DNA from: Icerya purchasi
Lineage: Eukaryota; Arthropoda; Insecta; Hemiptera; Monophlebidae
Direction of reading: 5' to 3'
Length of the DNA stretch: 64,000 bases
Assembly (NCBI GenBank): GCA_039619475.1
Contig: CM077116.1
Span: forward strand, 457,125,576-457,189,575
Positions 12,981 to 26,000 of the stretch are shown piece after piece (position 1 is the first letter of the stretch; each line of letters starts with the position of its first letter). The notes below the pieces were generated by a model. That model did not search any database, was not told the origin of the DNA, and worked only from the letters and a program-made list of their open reading frames with translations. Both the position numbers and the translations under genes were made by a program.

Positions 12981-15900
12981 CGAAGAGAGTATTTATTTTT
13001 TCACAGAAAATAAGTTATCACTCGGCGCAGAGGTACCGTGTGCAATAACCAGACTATGTGATGAGAGTCAACTTTCGTCTATAGAAATCGCATCTCGAAA
13101 CTCCTGAACTTGGGAGGGCAGATTAGATAAGCCAAACTAAATTTCGCTAAAGAAAAATGTGCTCGATAGGTGGAGGCATCTCAGCGAATTGGAAAAACGG
13201 TTGATTACTGAAAAGATATTAAAATAAAATTTAGCGAAATACGCGAAAAAATTCGTGATTTTTCAGCCGCGGTGAAAGTAAAAAAACTCAAAATTATATA
13301 CTTTTTGCGATGCGAAGGTTTTTTTCGTTTGTCTGTTGTTGTGCGGAAGGAAGATAGCGATTAAATGAAATTACGCTAGTTTTACACCGATTCAATACGA
13401 CTCTACTAGGCATACTTTCTACACGATGGTTCAATGTGCTCATCCTAGTTCACTTAGTACTGACATACTTAAAACGGACGATATCCCAATTAGCAAGTGC
13501 AATTTTCACATGTAACTGGTAAACCGTGTTTTCCAATACGCCTAGTATAGCAAGAGAGATTGAAAATGAAAGTTCCTGCCATTATTATTGCAACATTTTT
13601 CTTTATACACGCATAAGTTGCACATCCTGTAAAATAGAAATTCATTTACAAAAAATAACCCCCCCCCCCCATCTGATTCAACGGATAGCCGGTGTTCTTT
13701 TGTACATTGGTATATGTATATTTTTTTTGTTTCTCCATTTATTATCAGTGTGCGCCGCTTATTAGTCCCCGTTATTTACCAGAGCTCTGACCGAATTATA
13801 AATTTTAAAATTATTATTTCGAAAAGTTCTAGTGCTGTTCAACGTTCGAGAACTTGCTAATAATATTTTTGTTCTACAAAAAAAAAAAAAAAAAAATAAT
13901 CAAATTGCACCACTTTTTCAATTACAATTGGTTAAAATAAATTATTTCCCCCAGCAACTATTTCTTTAGAATATTTTAATATACTTAATTAAATAATCAG
14001 GTTGATAATTTTTAAGCATGTGAGCCTAACAAAAAATAAGCAATGGAATTATAATTGAATTAATAAATTTAAAAAAAGCGGCATGTTTTGGAGTCGTCAC
14101 TTAAATCGCGTTTACATATGAAATTAATATTATTACTACAAATAAATAATTGATAACAATAATTAATAGATAATAGAAGTAAGAATAAATAATAATAATC
14201 AGAGAGTAAGGGGAAAAAAGATGCCTATATAAAAATTATAAATAAATAAAAGTTCTATCTACCAACTGCGGCAGGATTATTCAAGTTAAAGCAATTTTAC
14301 GAACCTTACGGTAAATTGTACTTTAAACACCTGTACCTTTTGTATTTTTTTGAGCTTATTCGAACCGAGTTCCGCTCAACGAAACAACGCTGCCTAAGCT
14401 ATACGTTTTTATTTCTTACGAAAAATGTACGAGGTTGCTTGCCAGCGTCATGGCGGCCTGTCTGAGCGAGTAACACGTTTGCGATAATATGCGTCCGATA
14501 ATTGATTAGATTTTTCCAAGTAACCGGGTGCATCCTATTCTGGGAATTTTGTTATTATGACGCACGCTGAAATAAATAATTGATGATTAAAAAATTCTTG
14601 AAACGTTACACCTTGGGACTCCCACAGGCAGCTTTTTTTCACAGAAAGAACCAAATCCAAAAATTTGACCAACTCCATTTGAATTTTACATTTATCCGTT
14701 TCATTTCGTGTTATTTCCTTTTAAGCGCTTCTATTCAGTTTCTCTAAAACACATGTATATTTACGCGTGTGTTTGCGTGCATACAGTTCTTCAACCCTTG
14801 CCAACGGGCAAGTTCTCTAAACCCTCCAGATACGAAATTCTTCTATAATGCTTATAGAAGAGTTCCTTCAGACTGGCAGCGTCATGCTGAAGCTTTTTAA
14901 TTTCGACTTGTCAAAAGAAAAAAAAAAAGAAAATAAAGACACTTTTCGGTTTCAATTTTATTTTAGTTTTCATTGTACATTTATTTCAAAACGTAAGAAA
15001 AACCGCTTAAAATATTTCATAAGGTCTTGTAACCTACTAGTTTTTAAAACCGAACAGACAAGCAGAGAGACAGACATACTCAAAAATATATATTGTAACG
15101 AATGTGCAGCTTCTAATGTAAGAAAGTCGACTATAGTTAACATATAGACGCGGTACTACACAGTTTTACCGTTAGTGTAGGTTCTTCAGTAAGAAACAGT
15201 TTCCAGATGCATTTTGTACTCGCAAGAAATTTTTTGCATACGTGAACTAATGTTTTATGTGCTCTTTTCATTTCCTTTAAATCTTGGAGAGGACGATGTA
15301 TGCTACATCCATAATGTCATGCTGTATATTTATAAATTAGCGAATCCGGTATTGAACTTGTTGTCGAATATAACTTGATTTGTACGTAAAAAAAAGTTTT
15401 TTTAAAACATGCGGACAAGCAGAGTTCTTAAAACTGAGTAATTTGAGAAATTATCACGAAACAGAAGAACAGTAAATTCTGAAAATTTCTAGAAAAATTG
15501 ATTTTGTCCCGAACGATTTGTTTTTTTTTCCATTCCGAAAATTAAATCGTCGCGATCTGATTAAGAATTCCATATGCCCCTTTAAGTGAAAAATTTGGTG
15601 CGACCGAGCAAAATCCATTACGCAATAAACTGAATTTCGATAAAATCGGTGAAAGACGCGATAAAATCAAATTTTTCTTGCAGGTTTAACAAAACGTTTT
15701 ATTCAGTTCACGTTTGCGCGCAGTATGTGCATAATCAGTTAGAGCAAGTACATTATTAATATTCTATAAATTTATTATAACGATTAAATTAATTTGATAT
15801 CTATGACTTTTTTTTTGCAATTTAAAATACATTGTTCTTAAAGTATTAAATTTATAGCATGTAAGATTATTGGTAGGAATTTTTCCGGTACCGACCGAAC

Positions 15901-18194
15901 ACATTACGAATCTTAACAACACTCCTTTCGATAGCTGTAATCCTGCTCTTTACTTTTTAGTGAAAGACTAACCTTAAAAAACCTGAAAATAACTGAAATG
16001 ATTCCTGAAAAACCACGATACCCTTTCTGGCCTACTCTTAAGAGTTCCGACGATTTTAGCGTGCAACAGCTTGCTTACAAGATTACCATCAATATTTTAT
16101 GAAATTCACGATCAAAAATACGTTTACATTAAAAAAAAAAAAATAATTTGAAATTAAAGAAAGTAAGTTTTACAAATTTTTTAACACTCGTTTAATTTTT
16201 CTCCTCATTCGCTTATTTATATATATTTTTTTTTTTCACTTTAAAAATTTTTCATTTTATGTTTTTGTTTTGTTATTTTTTCCGTTTGGATTTTTGGAAA
16301 ACGTTGTTTACGTTTCACAATCTCTTTTGTTCATCTTCAAAGTGACGCAATGGTTCTTCATTAAGCAAAAAATTCTAGAACTATGTTTCCGCAAGTACCT
16401 GCTTTTACTTATCAGCGAACAAAGCTGGTTGCAATTAATTCTGTAAGATCGAGTGTATCATTTTTTTCTCATAATGCATAGACGTGAAATCGAATTTTAC
16501 TTCGACATTCTGTGAACTCCTACGATGGTTGCACGAAAAACTTTCGATACGTTTTTTAAATATTCGTGCTACGCCTAAATTAATTATTACTGGAAATTAA
16601 TGTTATCCACCATCAATTCCAAAATACTTTTAGAGACCTGTAAAAAAAAAACAAACAAACAATATATATAATATATATGGAAACGTATGAAGAGCAATTT
16701 CCAATCAAATCCGAACTCACAATTGAACAGTTTTACCGTGTTATTTGTACATTTTGACTTCGTATAAATTTCACTAAAAGCGAGTAATGAAAAATGATAA
16801 TACATCTCTCATTGTTGAAATTATTTCGTTTACTTATTATGAGGCCATTTGCTGTTAATTTTTTAAATTACTAGTTTCACACTGATCGCGATGACAAGTA
16901 AGCATCAGGTCAGCTAGCAGCTACATTCGATACGGTAGATTTTTTCATTTCACCTAGTCCAAAAATATGAGTACATTTATTATATTTGATTATAATACTC
17001 GTAATAATGTACAGAAATTATTGAATAACAACCGCGTAAATAATGAATAAACTCAAAATTATAACTTCACGCGATTAGGTTTCCAAATTACATTTAAATA
17101 TTATTATTTTTTCCTGATGTGTATAATATGATATATATTTATTTATTTATTAACGTACTGTACCAACATTTAAATAATAACGTTAATTAACTACCTTCGG
17201 GACGTACGAAACGTACTAAATAACTCTATAAATGCGTTTATAATTTTTATATCAATCAATGGTGAGCTCACTGTGGTATTTTTTTACGGATTATTTCTTT
17301 TAACACACGCCTATATATTATCAAGAAGTAACTACCATCATTAACAAAATTATACAGCAACTAAGATAGTCAATGAATAGTATACATTGTTGAAATAAAA
17401 TTCCAAAGGTTAGACCTATAATTATGGTTTATCTTTAATTTATTTTCTCTCTGAAAATAATAAAAAAGTTTGGTCAACTATTTGCGGTGTTTACGATTTT
17501 TTTCATTCTATGTTTTATTTGAGAATTTGAAAATTACTGTTTCAATATTAATGGAATACGATCAAGGGGCTATAATTAAAAATTAAGAACATTACTGGAA
17601 TGATATTTGAAAATCCCTGTTCGCTTCGTCGCGCATTAGAAACGTTAGCTGAAACATCAGAAAAAGCTACGTTTATTTTTATCATAAATTACGATTTGCA
17701 ACAATATTATGAAAATTTAATGTTTTAATAGTTAAACAATGACCAGATGTAACGGAGTGCAGTCGAAGTAAGCGAGGAAAAAATTGTTCATAAAGATTGG
17801 TCCAGCAAAAACCCCCTAGTTAAAAATGGGGAAAAAAAGTTAAATTCAGCATTTAGGAAAACTAATAGATAGGTTCGAATAAGTTTAATATTACGAAGAG
17901 TATAAATATATTAATGAAATAGTTAATTAGCAAAACCCCATGTTTTAAAGAAAAATTCTTGGGATATATTTCCTCTCCTAAGTTTTGAAGCGTTCTAATC
18001 GTATTTCATCGGACTACGAAGCTGACGGATTTTTTTGTGGGAACGCGTGGATTTCGAATTTTGCCTAAAGAAAAATCGAATTTAGAGACCTCCTCTGTTT
18101 GAATAGGCGAAGAAATTGTAAAAGTCGAAGCTGTAGGTTTTGCAAGAGAAAAAAAAGGAAGCTTCAATTTTAAATTGATAAAGAAGAAAAAAAC
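12981..18194. other. No gene recognised
   Basis: AT-rich spacer. It contains a C10 run near 13661, an A-run at 13879-13896, and open frames of at most 99 codons (14848-15147) dominated by Lys, Phe and Asn. No transposase or reverse-transcriptase motif and no long inverted repeat was seen. Confidence 0.6.
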
Positions 18195-18424
18195 AAATAA
18201 TAGAAAGAGTAAGTTATAACAAGTACAAATATAACAACCAAATTTAAGAATAAAATGATTGCTTACATCGAAACGTTTTCGGGTGTAACCCATCAAAACG
18301 TTTCTAAGTAAGCAATCATTGTGTTCTTAAATTTGTTTGTTATATTTGTATTCGTTACAACTTCTTATATTCTATAATTAACAAACAGGATGTTAAAAGA
18401 TTCTTTATTAAATAATAGAAAGAG
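18195..18424 (-). mobile_element. Foldback unit B: 200-bp insert with 15-bp target-site duplication
   Basis: AAATAATAGAAAGAG occurs exactly at 18195-18209 and 18410-18424. Inside, arms 18211-18279 and 18295-18363 (69 bp each) are inverted copies at close to 90% identity. They surround a 15-base spacer that can itself pair (GGG-TGTAA-CCC). On the minus strand the centre reads TTGATGGGTTACACCCGAAA, the order expected of a hammerhead core: a CTGANGA-like box, a short stem, then GAAA. It has no coding capacity. A long foldback with a staggered-cut duplication, a core like units A and C, and a 46-bp tail to the right suggests a minimal Penelope-like remnant. The antisense 96-codon ORF at 18006-18296 runs into the left arm and is not a gene. 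Confidence 0.75.
18275..18296 (-). ncRNA. Hammerhead-like core motif (candidate, degenerate)
   Basis: Minus strand: TTGATGG (first two positions of the CTGANGA box region differ from consensus at one base, last base G instead of A), stem GGG/CCC over TTACA, then GAAAAC. Hammerhead ribozymes in terminal repeats of Penelope-like elements are established. Here box one is imperfect, so activity is doubtful. The assignment rests on motif order and on the foldback context. Confidence 0.3.
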
Positions 18425-20937
18425 AGGACAAATTAAACGAACCGAATACTCTAAACAATGCGTTAAAATTGTAGTTTAATTTTTATTTTAATTTTCACAT
18501 CGGAAATATTTTTTGGGCTACTGTATTATTTTAGAGGTAAAAAAGAAAAATGAAAAATAAAAAAAAAACCGAACAAAAGATAAAACTTATTTGAAACTTA
18601 AGACCTTTTTTTTTTTTTTTTGATTGTTTTCTTTGAGTTCTTTTCAGACGGATTCCACGGAGAGAGTTCATAATCACTATTTCACCAGAGTCTTTAGTGA
18701 TAGCTTTCGGTGAAATCTGAAATTTTGTGAACGTACACGTGCGGAATGAAATTGCCTGACATTGTGTGCGTGCACATTCTTCAGGGCTTTGCTGATGAAA
18801 AAGCGGCTTCGAAATATTTCAAGTTTATAACCTTAACCGTCATCGCTGCTAACTTTAACAGTTGCGTTTGATTTCTCAACTTAATGATATGCGGTGAAAA
18901 TAGGGAAAAATTAGCCAACAAAATGAATAAAATTAGACGGGGTAGTAGTACTCTTGAGAACTTTCTTCTGTTTCGGCAGTCCTCACACACACATGCTAAC
19001 TCCGCTGTTGAGCGCTTTTGTTTATGAAATGGAGGTATTTCATAAAAATTTCACTGGGAAATATTAGTGGTAATCAACAAATGAAGTAATAAAATATTTC
19101 CAACATTTTAACGAATCAGTGAGAGCCTAAAAGAAATGATCCGGAGATAATTAATGGGATTTTTGATTTTCACGTTAAATATTTCATGAAATGTAAAACC
19201 GTCCGATACGTGCTGGTACCTGATTTTCAAGTTGTTTATGCGCATTACATTGCAACTGAAATATCGCAATTGTATAACGGTGTGCTTTTTAATTATCAAA
19301 ATTATTAAGATAGAAGCGTAATAATTAATCAAAAAGAACAAAAAATAGAATTACCTTCGAACGTGAAATCATTTGACGCTTAAACGACACCCTTTTATTC
19401 ATTCGTCGCGATCCACCTTTAAATAGAGGGCAAATGAAAATTTTAATCACTATACATTAACAATATAACTAATTAATCGAAATCGTTTCCGGGAATACAT
19501 ATAAATTCGCTTAACTTTTTGCAAATAGAACAATACGTTTGCTAGAAAATAGATAGCACAATTAAAATTTAGTAGAAATTTACTAGCTAATTTTTACTTA
19601 CTCAAACCTATTTTAAAAGTAAGTAATATAATTCTCGTTGTAATTTTTTTTTCATTGTTTTTTTTTTATGTATTTATTTATTATTTTTATTTTTTTTTTT
19701 TTTATATTGCTAACTTGTTTCTATCGTTTATATTTTAATACGTACGTATATTTAAAAATTATGTAAATACTGAAAATGTACTCGTAAATTAAGTTAAAAA
19801 TACTTTATATTAACGTACATTACTCGCCTGAATTACTGCAGTCGAATTCGCTGCCGAGTAAATATTTGTATACCCATCGACGACGACGTGGATTAATAAA
19901 TATTGCCTCTCGCCCGTAAATGTAATTTTGTACAGTTTCGTTTTTATACACTCGCGCCGACCGATTATTTTTCTATTTTATAAAATTTGCATTTTTTATA
20001 ATGTATTTATATAATATGTAAGAAGGCCCGCTTCCGCCCCTATGTAATAAATTCGTGTGAAAACGTAGCTAATGGTAACCATATAATACAGCCGGCTATC
20101 ATTAGAAAATCTACCTATGTACATATGTACCTGTTTATTCGCATAAGTAACATTTAAATATTTAAGGAAATGCGTCACATAGAATATAAGCGATATCATT
20201 TTATGTGTCGCCGTTACAGTTACCGGTTTATTTCATTAAAAAGTAACTGAATTTTTTAATTTTTGCCTCATTCATATGCACCGATAAAGATTTCCTAACG
20301 AGAATTTAATTGAACATTCCACACGAATGAATTATTTCATTCCTCATCACCAGTTTGCTCGAGCCGCTACTGGAGGATAGTTCAGTACATTGCTATAGTG
20401 CAAATTATATGTTTGTCTGACCATCAAAAAAGTGTCGAGGTTTTCAGCAATCGTTCGGATTGATATAGAGCTTTTCTTTGAATTTTGCATCGTAGTAGGA
20501 CGCGAAAAAGAAAACAGTTTCCTGTCAATTAGAACTCGATCGGTTCATTTTGATTTTCAGTGAAGGCTAAAATAAAATGGTAGAACCCTAATAAAAATAA
20601 GAAAAAACGAAAAAAAAAAAAGTTAGCGGTCTAAGTAAATCAAAAATAATCTCAAAGTCGTGCGAGGGGAGTTGAATTTAATAAAACATTAGAGAATTGG
20701 TTGGATTTGAAATGATGGAAAAAAAATCTCACATTATCGGATGTTCTGCCCGGACTGATGAAATCGTGACAGAAATCAACAATGTTTTCAAACTCGTGAC
20801 GGATGGAGTTTTACTGATGTTTAATTATAAAAAGTGTTTTTATTATACAGAAATTTCTTATAATTTCTTTCTAGAACTCGAAATTGGCGTCATCTCCATT
20901 CATTAACATATCTAATATCTATAAGCGAGCAATTCTT
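18425..20937. other. No gene recognised
   Basis: AT-rich spacer with T-rich low-complexity DNA at 19640-19705. A slightly GC-richer island at about 19820-19980 contains CpG-rich words but no open frame. A 69-codon frame at 20697-20906 resembles no known family. Confidence 0.6.
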
Positions 20938-21052
<115 letters not shown>

Positions 21053-21200
21053 TCGTGTATCTCGGAAACGGTTCTAACGATTTGGATGAAATTTGCACAC
21101 TAAGGGGTATTTTGGGCCAATAAATCGATCTGGCAAGGTCTAATCCGAGGAAAAATTCGGATTTGCGAATTTTAAATGAATTTTAATGTTCTCAGTATGA
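21053..21200 (+). repeat. Possible Helitron-like repeat flank
   Basis: The sequence after the microsatellite has the run TCTCGGAAACGGTTCTAACG followed by GATTTGGATGAAATTTGCAC. This resembles a phrase common in insect interspersed repeats (an 'aact...accgatttngatgaaattt' type) that also occurs, diverged, at 53283-53330 and 54985-55040 here. Class assignment is a guess. Confidence 0.35.
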
Positions 21201-22249
21201 TACGAATCAGGGTTAGTGGCGCGATCTTTCGACGACGATCTAATAGTTTATTCTGCCTTTAGTATTATTTTTTGATTTTCGAACGTCGTCGATTATCAGC
21301 TCTGGTAGTGTCTTTGTATACGGGCCGGTGGCATGAATACTGGTAGTGCAAAGCAATAAAACATATGGTATGCAAAACAGGCCTGCGGGTAATTCCAGAT
21401 ACCTGGAAACGGAACAAAAGGCATCGGTCTTGGCTCTCAGATGATCAGCGAGCGATCACATAATGGCGGTTCGAAAATCATGCGCTACGCACGCAGTAAA
21501 AATATATATACATAACAAAAACAACCATAAACGAACCGAAAATATCGTAACAAACAGCTCGTTTTTTATTTTTTTTGTATTAATTTTATATTAAAATAAA
21601 TGAAAAAAAACTGCTTTTTAATAGCTACTAAACAAAAAAAGAAAAAGAAAATCGGTTAATAAACAAACGAGGACTTTGCCTATTTATATGCAGATGTTAA
21701 ATGTTTTGCGTATTCATATATATTTTTGTTCGTGAAAGTGAATTACTGAGAATATGTTGTGCACATTTTAAAAACCCCCTTATGTGCGCTATACCCTTAT
21801 TACATTTTGCAATGATTTAGTCGGAAATTTTTTCTAATTGGTTGGAAAACAGCTCTGATCACAGGTAAAATTACAAGACGCTTTTTATTTGTTTTTACAA
21901 CGATTAAACCGATAGAAATAAAGCTGACGCGACCCTATACACCTAAAATATAACTTTTTTTATAAAAAGCTTATAGAAATTTATATTCATAACAATCAAC
22001 GTGTGCGCATTCATCGAAAACATTTTCGAACCATCCGGGAAGCGAATTCGAACGACCTCTAGATTTCTGTTGCGTTCAGTATTAAAAAACAAAGTTGTAT
22101 GAAAAGAGGCTTTAAATTCATAAATATGTTCATAAATTAGTTTTAAAATATTTTATGTTTTGCAAATATGTATAAGATTAAAATGAAGTTAAGAAGTATG
22201 TGATTCGTATCTAAGTACATTTTCCGAAAAAATATGATTTTATAAAAAA
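21201..22249. other. No gene recognised
   Basis: Mixed-composition spacer. A GC-richer, CpG-containing stretch at about 21210-21480 has no open frame I can support, and the rest is AT-rich. Confidence 0.6.
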
Positions 22250-23030
22250 AAAATACCCAGCAAAGCTCGGTCGCCCAGGTATTGTTTATTTATTTATCTA
22301 CTTATATATAGCAGTTATATACATATATAAATCTATATATATATATGTATATATAACTCGACCATTTTGGCCTCGCAAGGGACTGCGCCCCTTGACCCCT
22401 CTTGCTTTAATTTCTGTCTTTTTCTCTTCTATACTTTGTATAAAATTATCAAAATTTACAACGTAATTCTTACTGACATTAACACAAAAAAAATAACGTT
22501 ATCACAAAAATCCTATCCTAACATTTAACTTTCATTATATAAAATTAAGACATTTTTTTGTTACATATTTCATTACATAAAATTGTGATATTTTTTAAAT
22601 ATCAATAACAAAAATCCTATAAAATATAACAAACCTTACATAAAATTGGGACATTTTTCGTTACATAAAATTGGGACATTTTTCGTTACATAAAATTGGG
22701 ACATTTTTCGTTACATAAAATTGGGACATTTTTCGTTACATAAAATTGGGACATTTTTCGTTACATAAAATTTGGACATTTTTCGTTACATAAAATTGGG
22801 ACATTTTTCGTTACATAAAATTGGGACATTTTTCGTTACATAAAATTGGGACATTTTTCGTTACATAAAATTGGGGCATTTTTTGTTACATAAAATTGGG
22901 ACATTTTTTGTCACATAAAATTGGGACATTTTTTGTCACATAAAATTGGGACATTTTTTGTTACATAAAATTGGGACATTTTTTCTAATGGGAGGTAGCT
23001 TAAGAATTACGTTGTAATTAATATTTGTTA
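22250..23030 (-). mobile_element. Helentron-like non-autonomous repeat with internal minisatellite (copy H1)
   Basis: Three parts match, in reverse complement, sequences at 52340-52960. The first is CCATTTTGGCCTC plus CTGCGCCCCTTGACCC at 22364-22402. The second is TTTTCTCTTCTATACTTTG then TTACAACGTAATTCTTAC at 22430-22472. The third is the far end TAATGGGAGGTAGC and AAGAATTACGTTGTAATTAA (22986-23022). Between them is a 14-unit minisatellite. The left side carries CCCAGCAAAGCTCGGTCGCC and (TA)n. Non-autonomous Helentrons in insects often have (TA)n-rich ends and internal minisatellites, which is the basis for the class call. No Rep/helicase coding sequence is present. Confidence 0.55.
22636..22985. 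repeat. 25-bp minisatellite, 14 units
   Basis: Fourteen units in exact 25-bp register, each beginning TTACATAAAATTGGGACA. Units 1-9 end TTTTTCG and units 10-14 end TTTTTTG or TTTTTTC. Unit 6 carries TTTGG for TTGGG, unit 10 GGGGC for GGGAC, and units 12 and 13 start TCACA. The block structure shows local homogenisation. A related array (GGC variant, opposite strand) lies at 52651-52775. Confidence 0.98.
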
Positions 23031-26000
23031 GACCGCGATTATATATAGAAGAATATGTATAAAGCTGAGTCAATGAAAATATGGAGAAAACGGTTAAAAA
23101 GGACAAAAGTAGAAGAAAATGAAAAAATATTCGAGACAAGGGAAAGGTCAATGTGTAAAAACAGAAATAAGAACTAGTTACGATTAGCGAAAGCGAGTGA
23201 AGAGAAAAGAATGAAAGAAAGGTGCAATCGGGAATTAAGGAAACAATGAGAAATGGGGACAGTGATTAAAAAAGAGGAACAGCAGATAATCAAATGGCGA
23301 GAAGATCCGTAAAAAGAATAAATAGTTGAATAAAATCGCAAAACTAGGTGAAAAAATTGGCAACATTGTAAGAACGCGCTACGAATAAGAATATTCCGAT
23401 TTTTGCATATTTATAAGAGTTTGATTTTAGCAGGGCAGAAGAGAAAAAAATTACGGAAAGAAAGTTCATAATTTTGAAATTTGAAGCTATAAAAAAACAA
23501 ATTTCGTAAAGAACAGCATATAGTAGCGCAAATTTTTGGAAGGAGGTTAACTGAGTAGGAGGAATGAAGTTTAAAGAATTCAGGATGATAAAAGTTTCGA
23601 ATAAGACAGAAAAATGGGGAAATCTAGATTGCATCAGACTTTTTAAGACATGGGGTCGCGAAGTATTTAAAAATATTCAAAATTAATTCATATCGTCGCG
23701 AATGAGTTTCACGGAAATCGGAAAAGGTAAATATTTCATAGAATTCAGGAAAGGTGAAAAAATAATGCATAAGTATATATTATGTATCAATAAAAACTCT
23801 CAAAGTTTTTTGCGGGTGAAAGTATAACGGAGATGGGAAATAGTGTTTGAATTGCATCGGTATAATGAAAACGACAAATGCGAAGAAAGATTATCAAACA
23901 GAAGAAGAAATAGGTATTATTAATAGACTTGTAATTTTCGGAGTCAGAAACGGATGAAGGACTGGAAAATGGCCTTTGTATTGGACAAAATTAGACAAAA
24001 AACGTTACGTAAACACTTTTCGAAACTCTTAAAGTTTACATGAAAATGCCATGAAAATTTTAAACTTTATTTAGCGAATTTTTATATATAAAATTAAAAT
24101 TGTTAAACGTACTTCATATAGCTTCTCTACGTGGTAAAATTAAACGCTATTTAATTTGTTTAAAAGAAGTTACACGATAATAACACACATTCAAATATTC
24201 AAAAGCTAAAGGACGATCGTTGCCTATTATCACCTAATACGGTTTTTGTCGAAGAGTTCGAATTGGTTGCGGCTAAGATTTTCCTGTAGAAAAAAACTTG
24301 ATTTACAAGTGAGCTGGTTAAATTGGTTCCCGTTCTGTTGATGTGTCAAATCTGTCCTTTTTAAGGGTCATTTTTTTACCTGAGATGAAACTGAAAAGCC
24401 GAAAAGCCGTTTATTCTGCATTAGGTTACGAAAAAATTTATACACCCAGCTAAACAATGACAAATGCTTCAAGATTTTATAATTTTTTTTTTACTTTTAA
24501 CAATCGAACATTTAAAATACTTTTTTCTGATTATGTAGTTTTTTTTTCCAAATGCCGTACGCTTTACAAAATAATCTAAAAAGCCAAAAAAACGATACGA
24601 CATTGAAAAACGACGAAAAAAAAAAATTACCTATGGTTCCGCAGAGATACTTATTTCGGGATTCGTGTGGTAATAAGTGTGCAAATAGAGTCAACATTTC
24701 ATCAGCTTCCGGGCCAGCAAAGTGGGCGACCTATGATTGACAAGAAGAATCCGAGATGGCTTCAATAAGAAAACGACAATTGTTGATTGAACGAGTAAAA
24801 AGGGAAACCGGTTTCAGGGCGAATTTATCTGGTTGACAGCTGTATCGTGAACGGAGAATGTACGCTTATACACTGAATCGTTATTTAAGATGAGATTTAT
24901 TAAACCAGAATTTGGAGAGATCGAAAAGAATTCAATCGACACGGAGATTTTTCCGAGCATTTGAAAAATATTAATGTGGTCGGCGAAAAAGTGGCGAACA
25001 GCGGATTGTTGTTGTGGAGTGTAAGACTAAAACACGGCAATCGTCGGAAATATTAGTAGCCGGAGTGGATGGCAGAAATCGCGGTTGGTTCTACATTGGA
25101 AATAGAGAGACGGAGGACATTGTTGCAGGGACTGCGCCAAAGACGACTTCAGTACTGCTTTATTTGACGGGACATGGAGCACTTACCCGAGAACAGAGAT
25201 GCTTTTCGACTCATACGGCCGCGTATAGGAATCGTTAATAGTCCCATCTTCCCTCTCAGTCTCTTAACTTTTTCCTTTTTTATTCTTTTTCCAATATCAG
25301 CCAGAGATCCCGGGTTACACTTTCAACATTACGCATATTCCATTTCATTGTCTAGTTACACACATATTATTTTAAAATTCTTCGCAGCAATGTTATACAT
25401 ACAATTACTTTTAACATACCACACTTTTTGCCCAAGTCTGCCTTTTAATATAATCACCCGAAATAATAAAATGTGTTTAATTATATTCTCCTTCATGTAT
25501 ATTTCCATGAAATAAATTCCCGCCTCTTTTTCAATGTGTTTTTTTTCCCCTTCGGTATTAAATTCATTATTTTCCGTTTCTCTCGATCTTTGTATCGAGT
25601 TTGGTGACGGAGAAAATCGGACATATTTCTATCGATATTTTTCTACGCTCCTAGTTCTAGAAATATCGAGACAGCTTCTCGGGATGTCCCATCCAGACGA
25701 ATTAATCGAAAAATTGTACACAGTTTTTCCAGCGCTCGGTGCATCTCCTATCACATCTTCGCTCGGCCATCGTCCGCGGCACGTATTAATAATGGTGTAC
25801 GGGCGAAACAGCACACATTCCCCCCGTACCTGTTCGAGGGAAGTGTTGTCGGATTTTAAAGGATACTGATTAAATTTAAAAATTATAATCCGAAATTTAA
25901 TTGTTTACTTCTCGTTAAACCTCAGAAACAAGCCAAATGAAATTTCACACATTGTGCCGACTAAAATAAACCTCTGAATAATTTTAAATAGTCTATAAAA

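Noticed and set aside
22636..22985. Possible CRISPR array
   Set aside because: The 25-bp units abut with no unique spacers, and the setting is eukaryotic. It is a minisatellite.
25014..25869. Cluster of frames of 74-113 codons as exons of a host gene
   Set aside because: They lie in different frames with no shared domain, and no convincing splice pattern could be judged by eye.
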